From assembly GCA_029204225.1 (NCBI GenBank), contig CM055103.1:21702709-21766708 (forward strand): DNA of 64,000 nt, given 5' to 3'. The position numbers and the translations under genes are program-made. This DNA is from Diphasiastrum complanatum (Eukaryota > Streptophyta > Lycopodiopsida > Lycopodiales > Lycopodiaceae). Positions 10,719-24,947 of this stretch are shown piece after piece (positions within the stretch are counted from its first letter, which is position 1; every line of letters begins with the position of its first letter). The notes beneath the pieces were generated by a model that had not been told where the DNA came from, did not search any database, and saw nothing but the letters and a program-made list of their open reading frames with translations.

Positions 10719-13700
10719 GTAAGCAGGGATGAATCTCAGCAGTGAAATTGCAAAAAGTGAAACTGAAATTCAAAAACATAAGGGGTGGCTTTAGCAGTCG
10801 CATATGTCATAAGTGGCTGATTTCCAAAATAAGCTTGCATATGAAACTTCCTACTTTGTCTTCATGTGAACACAGACATTTGAATGCCGCTACGTGAGCT
10901 TGACTAGACCTGCAGCATGCATATTTGCGGTGCAATGATTGATCATGATAATGGCCTAAGATATGAAATTTATATGACCCGATTATAACAGATTTGTGCT
11001 CGTGTTGGTTGTGGTGTGCATGGTCTAGTTGATGGTGCTGGTGGACGATGCAGGATATTGGTGGCCTAAAATCGCTCATGCTCCTTGGAATGGATGCACA
11101 CTCGCGGATTTTGTGATGCCATTCTTTCTCTTTATCGTTGGTGTTGCTATTGCTCTAGCATTCAAGGTAGCTTTCCAGAAAAGGGCTAATTATGACATTA
11201 GCAGTAAAGAAATGATTTACAATTGAGCTTGTTTTTTAAGCTTGGGTCAGGAAAAGGAAAGGAATCTACAGACAAAATATCCTGGTACTCAACTCCAACT
11301 AGATATCATTAACTCAGGCAAAGCCCCAACACGAAAGAAGGATATTGGGCCTTCCCTTGAGTAATCCCAAGAGAGGTTTTTTCCCATCACTAAGAATCCT
11401 TATGAAGTTATAACACTACACGTGAGGTCTCTTATACAATCATAACTTCACATTTGTCTTAAAGAGATTGTCCAGAATCCATGCAAATGTACAAGTCAAT
11501 TAGTGAGTGGCTATCTCTAGGTGGTCTCTGTGCCTAGTTGTTAGTTGCAAAATTCCGAAGGAGGGACTAAGAAAATACAAAGTAAAAAACTTTAATTGGG
11601 ATATGGGGGGTGGAAGGCGTGGGGCCCTCCACCTTGGGAGGCAGCTAAAAGGAGCTTAGGCTCGAGGAGGATAAGGCCTTCTATGACGCAAGGCAAGTGC
11701 AATTTTTTTTGTTGGTTTCCTTTTTTAACCAAAAAATGTGCGGACAACCAATGATGAGCTGCCACATAACACATGCACATTTCATAAAAACGTGCATGTG
11801 TTTTGTGGCAGTCATCATTGGTGGTCCACATGCACATTTTGCTAGAATGTGTAATGGACGTTTTAAATTCTTAGAATGACATGAAGATTTGTCTTTGAAG
11901 GTGGCTCTAAAACACAAATAAAAAATGAGCACTTGGCATTAAGGGTGGTGGAAGGGCCTGACTCGAGGACTTTCTGCCTTGGGAGGGTGGCTGCTAAAGG
12001 GTGGGAGTTTGATGGTGCCATCCCAAGCGTGAGGGAAGGTCGGAGGGGAAGGAGCCTTTTGCCATGTAGTGCATGTTTGCAATTTTTTTTTACGGTTATT
12101 ACTTTTCTTGAATCAGTAGAATTTATATTGGACATTGAATGAGTGGCTGCCACATATTACATGCATATTTCACTGAAATGTGCATGTTCTATGTGCTATG
12201 TGGTAGTCACTCGTTGGCTGTCCACATGAGAGTTTTGGTGGAATGTGTCGATGGTTGGGAAAGACATGAAATTTCTATTTTTGCATAGCTCCAAAATACA
12301 AATTCACATAATACCCAAAGAGGAAGTATGTTCTAGAGAAGTCTGTGTTCACATTTCCCTCCAGGATTAAGGACTTTGGTTTTTGTTCTATCCTGGACGA
12401 TTTAAATAGCCACAAACTCAAATTTGTAGTAACTATGAGGACTATTGACGAAAATATATGTTTTTTAATGTTTGCAGAGGGTAGTCTTGAAACGGGCATC
12501 AATGGTCAGGGTGATCTTGCGTGCCATCAAGTTGATTATTTTGGGAATATTACTACAAGGTACGTATTGCTCTCTTATGCTCATAAAACAATGCCTCTTT
12601 TGATATTTCCATCTTTTTGGTTTCTTTGTTTCATTGGGACTATTATATTCTCTGTCATTCAATGAACAAGCTCATTATAGTCCTGTCTGTTGTTTGGTTT
12701 CTACTTTGTGGAAATCTAAAGACTTGTGAAATAGTAATTCCACATTTCTATACATCTTGACCTACGGACATTAGTTTCCTTAATGCTCACAAGCCCATTG
12801 TCTTTCTATGTAAAGCAGTTGATCATGTTGTTTGATTAAAAGGTAGAAATTACATAGTTCTAGATGATTTTTATGCGGTTCAAGGCGGGTGTCCCAAGGT
12901 GGGCACTCCACACTCGAGCTACTACTCTTAGGCTTCACCTTTGAGTAAGAGTCCTATGCGAAAGCCCTAATGGTGGCATTTTACCTTATAAAAAAAATAC
13001 AGTGCATCGGAATATTAGACATGATTCATTGTGAGGCCAAAAGATAGGAAAGTTTATAACGACAACTACAATACATATAAAGACAATATTACAGGTTATA
13101 TTTATTGAAAGCATTATGAAACCTTTAGGTGAACTTGATGATGTTCTTTCTAGATCAGGCTTACATTTGTATAAGGTTGAGTGGATGGATCACTTTAAGT
13201 GCATGATTGGCAATATCCTAGAAAGGCTTGTCACACATCAAAATCAAAAGCTAAAATCAGAATCTAGTCTTCACACACATGGTATATATTGATAGTAGTA
13301 ATGCAAGATAAAAGAAATTATAGGAGCTAATTACAATGACTGTGACAATTTTCCAAAAAGGCATGAACTTGCACAATCATGATAGTCTATCATTCATCTT
13401 CCAAGTTACTATTTAGGTATGAAAGGAACCTCTATTAAGTGCTCAAACTAGTATGACTTTTTTTGGAACTGATTAGTTTCTTGGTGGTTTGGTTCATGCA
13501 TATTTTACAATTTAGAGCTCAATGGCGCATTGAGAAAGACTCACCTTGTATTTCCTCCTATACTTTGCAGGGGGATTTTTGCATGGATCTGATCAATTAT
13601 CCTATGGGGTTGACATGAAGTTGATCCGTTGGGCTGGAATTCTACAGGTTAGTGTGAGCTTGAAGATGTTGTAGGAAATCAAAGTGCCAAGCCCTTCTAA

Positions 13701-16700
13701 CATTCAATCTCCATATACAAGAAGAAGAGGGAGAGGGTTAGGCGCCCTCAAGGAGAGAGAAAGTAGTAGCAATGCTTGAAAGGGAATGAATTACAAATGA
13801 AAAATGAGTACATATAAATAGGCCTTCCAAGGGCCTAGACTCTTCCAAACCCTAAGTTCTAGAACCTTCCAAACCCATTACTAATTATAGGGCACCCCCA
13901 AAAGTCAAGATAGGGTCCCTTAACATAATTAGACTTTACTTGGACCCACGAGTTACTACTAGACCAAAATTGGGTCCAACTTAAGTAAAACTGACTTAAC
14001 ATGGTCTAAATAATAAACCTAACCCATGGTTACACAAGTCTTGACCTTTTGGGTCAAAGTAACCTATGGAAAACTAACATTATCATTTATTATTTCTAAC
14101 ACCCTCCTTAAATGATAATGTAAAAACATAAAATGACGCTGTCCAAGCTTAATGCCGCCAAAAAAAAAAACTTCAGCTTGAAGTAGTCGAAGTAGCTGAA
14201 ATCTCAGCCCCATGCCTGGCCCCTGTGACCTGTGAATACTGAGTGACTCATAGGGTACCACCCCCGTGCCCCGCCAAAGACCTGTGACCCTCTTGGTCAC
14301 CCCGACTACTTGCCGACTAGCATCTCGTCAGTGACGGCTAGGGTCCCGACGATCAAGACACACAGCATCTCTGACAACTTGTCAGGCGGCCACACCGGGT
14401 CACTGCTCGTGACGCACCGGTCCCAACTTGGGACAAATGTCCTCCTCGGTCATCGGCCCTTGCCAATACTTGGCCTCAAGCCCTTTGGTAACCGGCCGTG
14501 CCGAGGTCATGATAGAGTCGTAACTGGACTCTAACAGGTCCACACATTGGTTTGGATGCTATCAGGCTCATGGAAGAGCTAGCTGCATTTCGTTTCGGCA
14601 TGGGCGTGTTGGGCCACCCGGCTGCTCAGGGTCTAGAGAGGAGGCAACTTCCCATTACCTGGGGGACCATGTTCGGTAGCACCTATCCATCCATACAGCG
14701 TCTTGCACTGCGTGTCCTTTCTTAGGTATGCATCTCATTTCATCCTCCATTGTTGTGTTTCGTTGACGTTCCACCCGTGCACATGTGCTGAAGCATTTCA
14801 TTGCACGTACCACAGGATTGCGCTGCCTCCGTGTGTGAGTGAAATTGGAGCACATGGGCACTCATTCACACGAGGAGAAGAAACAGGCTGTCACTGAGTC
14901 AGTTGGAGCGGTTGGTGTTCTGTAGCACCAACGCACGTCTCGCCAGGAGACTTCCGACCATTACGAGCGCATTGCAGGTGATAAGCTATTCTCCCATAGC
15001 ATGTTGGTTGATGGCTGGTACGTTGGTTTCATTTCTTGATCAAGTTGTCTCTCTGACATGCAAATTTTAAACCTTGCAGACGAAGATATCTGATTTGGAG
15101 CGCCAGGTTGACTTGCCTACAGACAACACACATCCCATGCCTGCAGATGACTTGGGCACACAGTTGATGGCAGAGAGAGAGAGGGAGCTTGCTGAGATGA
15201 GAGAGAGAGAGCTTGGGCTTGAGCACAGAGAGCCTCCATTGTATGAGGCAGATGAGCCAGTGTCAGAGGATGAGCAGGATGAGGATGAGCCCATTCAGGT
15301 TGTGTTCGCCAGATCAGAGTGGGATGAGGCATATGATACAGGTGTTGGGCACACGCCTAGAGTAGGGGTCACAGGTGCATCACGTGGTAGAGGTGGGGCA
15401 CATGCCACAGATTATACCGGGAGATAGGTAGGGCACACAGGTTGGCCCAGTGGCATACCTTCTTATATTGATATGATGGAGGCGGCTCTTGATAGAGGGC
15501 AGAGTGATTTGGGTTTACCTTCCGCAGCTGCTTGGATGCGTGCATTATAGAGTCATAGGCATTACTACGACAGCACACCAGAGGAGACACCAGATGACTT
15601 TGATTGTACTGATTGGGAGGCCATGCAGGGTCCACATGGTGCACAGGATGAGGCACAGGATGATCCAGAGGATGGTGCACATGATGAGTCCCAGAGCCCA
15701 GAGCATTTGTATTCGGATGCCCAGCTGGACGACTTGATTGCCACGTTGGATTCAGAGGCCCGAGATGCCGAGCGTCAGGGCGCCCCCATCCTCTCTAGCC
15801 ACCATGCCCTACACAGAGTCTCAGCCAGAGCAGCTACATGAGGTGCCTGCGGTTCCTCAGAGGGTTGCCGCACAGCACCTCCAGTGCCACCGATGCCATT
15901 GAGGCTTGCAGCCCCTCCATCGCCATCCACTTCTACAGCACCAGGTCTCCATGGCAAGTCACCATCTGTGCCCAACTTTGCCTCCCGGTTAGCCCGTTTT
16001 GCCTCCTGGTTAGCCCGACGGCGGGCCGCCTGGTTAGCTGCCGTCGTGTGAAGTTCATTCCGATCCGCTCATCCAAATCCAGCTCGACAGCGGGGGTAGG
16101 TGTAAAGTCCTCAATCCAAGGATCTTATTCTAAGCATGCCAATCACAAGCAACACAAGGGAACTTGATGGTGGACAAACCAACCCAACCAAACCTAGATC
16201 GAACGGATCTAGCCCCCAAGCTATGGATCAATCACAAAGAGGAGTATGGCATCACACCGACAACATCTTGCCACCGGTCATGCTATCAAGCATACACTAG
16301 TGAGAGCCCAATAGGTATACTTATACCCTCCAAGGCCCATGCACCACTAGTAGTGCACTATGACACCTCACTGGACACCACTGCAGCCTATCTGGGCCAT
16401 GTCATCCAGTTCCCCAATGAACCCATCACAATTAACTTACGGGTTGTTGGTCTACTGGTCCCTAGGGTGGACACGCTACCCGAGACCAGTCATGGGCATG
16501 ACAGCAGGGGCCACAGCGGGGATCTGTAGCTCTGGGTGTCTCTGCCGAGTCTATCGCAGCATCTCTGCAATGTCTGCCTCTTGCTTCCAATGCCTTTCGT
16601 TGTGCCTTCGGACATCTTCCTCGAGCTTCCTCCTGGCTTAGCCCTCGGGCTTCGGTGGTATGCGCTCCGCCATCTCACGACACCCTGTTTCTCAAACTGG

Positions 16701-19700
16701 CTCTCACAGCCTCTCACAGCCTCTCAATGGCTCTCCCTCCCACAGCCTCTCACTGGCTCTCTCACAGCCTCGTGAGTGCCTATTTAACACCACAGCCTGT
16801 TTCCCCATGTGCAGTTGTTGATGATCCCTCCATGTGCCGTTGTACCGGCCCCCATTTCTTGCTCCCCCACGTGTTGCACTCCCATTGGCCCCATGGCCTG
16901 CTCCCCCACAGTGCCCATGTGCTACTGTACCTGCCCCCATGTGTTGCTCCCCCACGTGCTGCACTCAGATTGGGTCCGTGGTCTGCTCCCCCACAGTTCC
17001 CATGTGACGGTGTACCTGTCCGGATTTGTTGCTCCCCCACATGCTGCACTCCCATTGATCCCAAGGGCTGCTTCCCCACAATGCCCCCTGTACAGTCCCC
17101 TCTGTACAATCCCCCTGTACAGTCCCCCCTGTACAGTCCCCCCTTTTTTCTAAACCCTAACCCTTTTTTTTTTTCAGAATTTTTGACCCTGATTTACATT
17201 AATAAAAGCAATTTTTACTAGAAAATTAAAAAAAAAAATAAAAAAAAATATTATTTACTCGCCCGCCCTGGTACCGCGGATCCGAGGGCGGCACCATAAC
17301 CGCGCTATCACCATTATGGTACCGGCGGTACCATAATGGCGGTACCACCTGATTCTATGATATATATCTATATATATATATATGTCGGGTGGAGTAGGGA
17401 GGCCAAAGACTCTTGGTAGAATATAGAGAGGTGAATGTATATCTGGGTGCACGGGTCAGCACGGGATGGGAGGATGACTGGGGAGGTGGGAGGCGACCAA
17501 TAGCGAAGGAGGTGATCAGAGACGGTGGTGGGAGAGATATGAAAATCTGAGATGAGAGGTATGGAGGATGGTGACCCCATGAGATAATCAACGACACTAT
17601 GTACGCCATTGTGGGGATGACAAGTATATTTGCTGGAGTTTGGCCAGCAAGTTAGGCCATTGTAAATGGCTAACTCATGGGCCTCTATAAACTGTAATAA
17701 AGCTCACCATAGGGGAGCTGTCCTCTGAAACCCTAGTAACTCCCATCTCATCACTATCGAGGGCATGAATGCGGAGCTGGTCGGTGATGTCATAAAACTC
17801 TGACTGTCGTGAGGAGGTTCGGGCATCAAAATCCCCAGTGAGGAGGATATGCCCCCACTCTGCGAGTATGATAATATCTGGTAATAAATCAAGGTAGGAT
17901 GAACCTATACCCTCAGCAAAAGATGAAGACTCTAGAAGAAAATAACATGTTGCCACAAAGAGGTCCCTGTCCAAACCAATATCTTGTCCAACAATACGAA
18001 TCCAGATATAACGTGCATGCTCATTGTGTCTGATGAACTCGATGCTCGGGTGAAGATACTCTTTGTATAAGTATGCCACACCTCCAGATCCACGACCACT
18101 AGCTGATCTAGTCTCAAGTCTGTACACAGAATCCCATCTGTATCCAGGGAAAGTGGGTAGTCCCCTCTCCTGACTCTCATGTGTCTCCATGAAAAGCAAT
18201 AAGTCACGGCCAGTGATAAAATCAAGCAGGTCTCCAGCTGTGGACGATGAGTGTATACCATCACAGTTCCACACTCCAACCTGGAAGTGGTGTGGATGGG
18301 GCCCCGTGTTGCACACAAGCTCACAAAACCTAAGTAAATACACAGAATTACCCAGCAAATCCGTCACTTTATTAATCTCAAGCAAATGTACATAGATCAA
18401 CAAGCAAACGTGAGAGCTCTGCTGCAAGTCTCCTCCCAACCATAGCTGCATAGGACTACCATAATCATAATCATAATGAGGAATGCCTGACAAGGCTCAC
18501 CCTATATCCCCTCAAGCACCCCTTAACCCTGACACATCCTAACGTCGACACATGGCAAACTCCATGCACAGCCGACACTTGCCACTTGGCAGTACCCTGA
18601 CACATAGGCAAGCTAGTAGGTGGACAGTTTGACACGTGTCACTCATGCATTGGACCAAGTGTCCCAATGAGCATATGACACATGTCCTGTTGACTCGTCC
18701 ATTGACCGTCTGACAAGTGTCACTCATGCACTGGACCAAGTGTCCCAGTGAGCATGTGACACGTGTCCCGTTGACTAGTCAACCCTTCTTACTTTTTAGG
18801 AGGTCAGTCTAGTAGACTCTCATGAGACCCAGTACCCCCTTGGCCATCTCGGATTTAGTCACTATAATAGATATTTACATTGCAATTTACAATTGTCTCC
18901 TCAGGCCGGTGACTTAGCCATTTACAATTTAATAATTACAATTTACCATACATTGGGCAAGGGATTCTAAATACATGTGACACCTCGGGGCACTCCCGAA
19001 CCTGGGGACCCCAAATTCCTAGCACTGAGAGCTGCTAGGAGCGCTATAAAAAAGGTGCACCCGTCCATCCCGATAGATGACTCGTCTGTCAGACTCACGA
19101 GCTACCTGAAAGGCCTTACTCCTCTCCTCCACCTGGATATAAGTGAGATCGTCATCCATATAGATAGTGGTACCGCGTAGCTTACCTCTGCACCGCAGGG
19201 CATCTCTGCGACTCTCCAAGGAAGTGAAGCGGATAATAATTGTGGCTGCATCTCTGGTGGTCCTCCATGCGGTATCTAGTCCATCTGTCCGGTGCCCTAG
19301 TGTGGTGTCGAGAAAACGTTTGGTCTCAGCCAAGGCATCATGGGTAACCGGAATTCCACGAACCCTAATGTTGTGGGCTTTTTGGTCTCGAGATTTCTCC
19401 TCCGAAATGGTGGCTGAAATGATTGAGGAGATAGGGGCACTTGGTTTGGTGCCTTTCTTCAAAACTGATGCCCAAGAAAGGGCTTCTTCTTTCTCAATCT
19501 TGATTTCTAGTTCCTGTATCATAGTGGTAGTGGTCTCCGAAACTGCGGCCTGCTGATGCAACTTGTGACTGCAACATGTTCTTCTCATTGATCAAAGAGG
19601 TTGCCATTCTCTTCATTTGTGAGATTTCTTGCCTCAAAAGCTAGAAATCTTTCTTGATTTGATCGACCTGCCAAGATGAGAAAAGTTCCGTTGATTTGGA

Positions 19701-20049
19701 GGGCGTATATGGTATATTTACTGTAGGTTGTGATTCTTGGAGGGAAGAAGAGCTGGCAGTGATCGAAGTGGGAAGAATAGGAGCTGTGGGATCGGATGAA
19801 AAGGTATGAGAAGCGACAGACGGAGGAGCAGTAGGCAACCAGGAGGGCACCAGCAGGACTGCCTGCGTGCCATGCAGGCAGGAGGCACTGCCACACAGGC
19901 AGATTGCGCAGCGCTGCCATGCAGGCAGTCTGTGCTGCCTGTGTGGCAGACAGACCTGCCACGGTGGCTGGGAGCGCGGCTGATGTGGCAGTGCTGGCTG
20001 TCACATCAGCCGATGATATGGGGGAGCGTGGTGAGGGGCGGCGAGGAGG

Positions 20050-20099
<50 letters not shown>

Positions 20100-20466
20100 A
20101 TGTGTTTTATCTCTTCACTATGGTTTTAGCCATGATTCGGTATGCCCTAAGGTTTGTTGTGATGGATAGAGAGGGAGGGAGAGAGCACAGTCCATCTCAC
20201 TGATGTCGGTATTCCCAAATGCTGATAACTTCATTGTGGACCTCCATCAGTGAATCAGTTAATCAGCACATCAGGAATTAGTGAACCATTAACACCTAGT
20301 ATTCAAAGAAATCCTACTTCTGCAATGCATAAAAATTATATTGAAACTCTCCAGAAAAAATGCAGCCATCTGACACCCACCCATTGGCCCAAAAAAAAAA
20401 AACGTGTTCCGGGGGCACGTTCCGGGACGTGTTCTGGGACGCGTTACGGAAGGCCCCATGCAACTA

Positions 20467-20513
<47 letters not shown>

Positions 20514-23500
20514 TATGTTATGGACATACATTATAGTTCATCTTTTTCTATTTCTAACAATATTGTGGACACGCAGTTATATTACATGTGACGAGCCTAG
20601 AAATACCATGTACATGGTTTTCTAAAGTTGGCGCTAATTTTTGAATTTCACCTTCCCTCCAATTCAAGGTAGGTTTTGTCCACTATAAATAGCCACTAAG
20701 GCTTAGTAGCTTTGATTATTTTGAGTAGAGAATGCTACATGAGTGCTTTTTGCTGTCTTTTATGCCTCATTGATACCAAAACCTGTGAATCTATTCATAA
20801 CATGGTATTAGAGCTCTTTCTTGTCCCATTTGCATTTTTTTTTGCAGGATCTGAGGAACTCTCTCTCTCTCTCTCTCTCTCTCTCACCTTTCCCTAGCTG
20901 CCGCCTACCTTTGTCTGCCTGCCTCCATTGCCTGACTCCGTCCGGCCCTCCCCCAGTGGAAGCCTGCCTCTGTCTGCCCCTGCCCTTGGAGTAGAACTCT
21001 TTGCCGGTCTCACTATCATAGTGGATGAACTATTGAGCAAATACATATCCATCAATCTCTGGGCGTTGTCATGAGATATCCTGGGGAAAGGATCTATGCT
21101 TAAATGCCGCCTATCTAGCACTCTGAGCCACAATAGATGAGCCCTAACCCTGGCGAGAGATCCAGCGAAGATCCCACCACAGTGCAAGCATCTCCATCTG
21201 CGGGTACCTGAACGATGGTGAGTACCCATGTCACCCTCTGGTGAGTACCTCTGCGCTAATGTCCCTGCCAATGATTGGCATCCTGCTAGTATGGAATCAA
21301 TCCTGCAAAAGAAGTTCCAAACAAGCAAACGTTCAGTACATTTCCGAAGCCCTAAATATCTGCATGCATAATTCCACATTGAACCATTTGTACAACAACT
21401 CTCAAAACTTGTGGCAACATGACATCCAAAAAATAGCAACGCATTCAAGTTGGAAACATTGCATAGCTTCTTACTCGTCAGAGCAAACATTTCAAGCATT
21501 CTTGTAAGCATGAAAAAACATAATGTAGCATCAAACCGTACCTTATTCGAATGCCTACAAATCAGTTCACAGTGAGGGCCCAAAAACACATGGGATTAGG
21601 CATGGCATTGGAAACTTTCATTGCAGATGATAAAGGGCAAAACGAATAGCGTAGGAGTCTCTATAGGCACGAAGAAACTCAGTGTAGCATCAAATGACAC
21701 CTCAACTGGTCGCCTACAGGTAAGTTCACAAAGGGGGCCAAAAAACACATGGATTTTGGATGATACATTTACATCTTCATTATGAGTGGTAACGGCTAAA
21801 AATAACATTGTAGGAATGTTTGTGGGCACAAAAAAAGCATCTGGCCTGGTGAGCCCCAACAAGTGGCCCTGACCCTGGTAAGTAACCCTGTGAATATCAA
21901 ACCGCAATGGTAGCATCTTCATCTGCAGGCACTTGAACCATGGGACGTGGCCTCATCCCCCTGCACAAGGTCAACCTCTGCCCACACATGCCCCTACCAA
22001 CAACCGGCATCGTGTCAATGTGACCTATCAACTACAAGCACTACAACTGCTCAAAGCCTTGCAAAACACACACAAAACATGCAAAGGTTTAGCACATTGC
22101 ATCGATAAATAGAGCTCATTTCACAAAATACCACTAAAACAAATTATTGACAAAAACGGCACGAAAAAAGCAAACATCCTACGTGCCGCACATGCCAAAA
22201 GAGACATTCCTAAAATTCTTGTAGGCATTAAGAAACACAGCATAGCATCTTACAACCATCCATCAGATAAATACAGGCCATCTCACAAAAAAGAGCAAAA
22301 ATCGACATGGAAAAGCGAGCATAATGTTCAAAACCTAACATGTGTGCCGTAAGGGCGAAAATTGACACTATTGTCATTCTTCTAGGCATCAAGAAACATA
22401 GCCTAACATCTTACGACATGTCAATCGGAACCCTACAACTCACTTCACAAATTAGTGCAATGAACGACACAAAAAACGAGCACCACATTCATGACTCGAC
22501 GTATGGGCCGTAAGCGTGAAAACCGACACTCTTGGCATTCTTGTAATGCATTAGGAAATACAATCTAGCATCTTTCGGGCCGTCAATCTAATACCTAGAG
22601 TTTGTTTCACAAAGAGGATTAAAAAAAACACCAAAAGAGAGCAATGCATTCATAACTTCCAAGTATGTGCCATGATGGCCAGAATAGACATTCTAGTAGC
22701 AGCACTCCAACTCAGTTGTCCTGTAGATCCAACGTGCACCAGCTATCCTGCAAATTATAGTATTCAATTGTTTCCAAAAGATGATCCCACTTGTAGCGAA
22801 CCCACTCCTATGTTCAATGCTCAGATCAGAAGCACTTGCTCTGATACCATGATAGTATCATGAGAATAATTTAGAAGAGGAGTAAACTAGTCCTATTAGT
22901 ACTCACACACACATATTGACAAGATGATTATCTTTCAGATTAATCATAAGTTTAAAACTTGCTACAATGGAATGAATGGCGAAGGGCACAACTCCTCATT
23001 AAATAACATTGATCTAACTCTAACTTTAGTAAAAGCAAAAGCTAAAGGAAAAAAGCTTAACCTAAATCTAGATCCTATGGTTGGTAAATTCCCGAAGTTG
23101 AATACTTAATTAAAAACATGAATCCTATAATAGATCTGTAGCGCCCTACTACATGCAAAATTATTCTGTAATTAATCTGAATTTCATACGCCCTTAAAAA
23201 TAGCTTGCAAGCATGTAGGTGTCAAACATTAGGGGTCAAATTAACATTGATTTCTAATAGAATGTAGGTGCTATAAAGCTAGGCCTAGGTCATTTTTGTG
23301 TCAACAGGAATACTGCCATGTTATCGTGGTCCATACAGTCCACACGTGCAGGCAGCCAGCATCCAGAAAACAGGTATATGGGTCCTAAAAACAACTGAAT
23401 TGCGTTGGAGTTCAACAAAGTTTTGGATATCTATTCAATTTCAAACAGAAACCTAAAATTTCTGTGGTTGAAGATAAAGAAAAAACTGTTTTGGTATGCA

Positions 23501-24872
23501 TTCTGTCTTTGACTACCTATTAAATGTAGAATTGGATAACTCATATTTCTTGATAACAATTGAGTTTGAGAAATATTCATGAACTCCAATAACTTCCCTG
23601 TGGAAGAGACTTTGGGATTATTCTCATGTTTCCTGAGCTGTGTTTGAACATACGCTCATGTATTCTCTATTGATTATGTATGACTTGGAAATTTAGTGAA
23701 TTGTGATTGAAGAATCATAATTTTGATCTAAGTATTATGATTGATGAATCAATTTGAGGACTGTGTGAAAAGAAACGACTCTTAGAAATAATGAGTAGTT
23801 CTTGTTTCATTTTTAGAATCAAGAACTTAGATTAACGTTTTGGGAAAAATCTAATTCTCTTTGCTTCAGTAAAAAGTTGAGGATGTATGTGTCTCACAAG
23901 CATTCTCATTGGAAAAATTATTTTTTTCAAAGAGAGTTCACTTATATTAGTAGAGGATATTCTGCTACAGATTATAGTCTGATTATGTTTATGTGCTAGA
24001 AATGGTGTAATTAACTCATGTGAGCATTTGTGATGCTCAAGAAAAAGCTGAAATTTGTATGAATCTTGAGAGATCTCCTAGAGATATTCTAAGTTGATTG
24101 ACTAATTATGCCTTAGAGTTCTTAGGTATTCTAAGAATATATATACTTGGAAGCATTAAAAATTGTCTACGAGATACTGTAAATAGTTTCATGACTATAA
24201 TTATATTGATTTCTTTAGCTTTTGGACTTGATCTCTAGGGTAAGGTGATGATTCACCGAGTGTTTCATGTGAATTTGTGAGAATTGAGTTTCTGTGAAGG
24301 TGACCTTTCACTTGGAGAGGATCAAATGCAATTAGAGGATTACAATTTAGTGTACCTTTAGAACCTGAGGAAAGTCCTCAGAATCAGAGATAAACAATCA
24401 GAAAATCATTCTATCTCTAAGTGCTTAATTAGATGAAAAGGTTGGACCAAGGATAATTTTTCTTGGGATGTAGTTGAAAGCGTAAAGGACTTCCCTAATT
24501 TTCACTTCTGTGGATAGAAGTAGCTTGACAAGGTGGGGAGAATGTTATGTCCATGTTCGGTTATGAGGATTTGGAATTATCCTTGACATGGGTATCTAAG
24601 CTCTCTAGAGTCGAGTTTATTGGTTACACCTCGATATTCCAATCAAGGCCAATTATGTAATTAATAACCTTGTTAGGACCCAAGCACTCATATTGTGACA
24701 TGTGGAGCTGCACATGGTATGTGATGGTGGCATGCATGTAGAGAAACTATCAGTTGGTTGTGAGTGAGACCGGACTACATGGGGGCTGCATGTCATCATG
24801 CACAAGCTACTGCAGGATATATCTATTGGTAGAAATTTGTCGTCCTACACATTAGGAATTCTTCGAATTCTC

Positions 24873-24947
<75 letters not shown>

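Noticed and set aside
12880-12990. tRNA- or SINE-like B-box (GGTTCAAGGCGGGTGTCCC)
   Set aside because: No matching A box or cloverleaf could be drawn, so one short word is not enough.
16360-17221. Long frames in the GC-rich region, up to 188 codons
   Set aside because: Low-complexity Pro/Ser/Leu sequence across tandem repeats, open on both strands, with no family motif.
19167-19556. 129-codon plus-strand frame
   Set aside because: It is the antisense of the LINE A ORF1 RRM region, which carries the recognisable motifs.
20289-20531. Frames with poly-Tyr/Ile repeats
   Set aside because: Translations of the (AT)n microsatellite.
21480-22700. CRISPR-like spaced repeats
   Set aside because: The repeated words belong to ~160-bp diverged monomers. 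There are no short identical repeats with unique spacers, and the DNA is eukaryotic.
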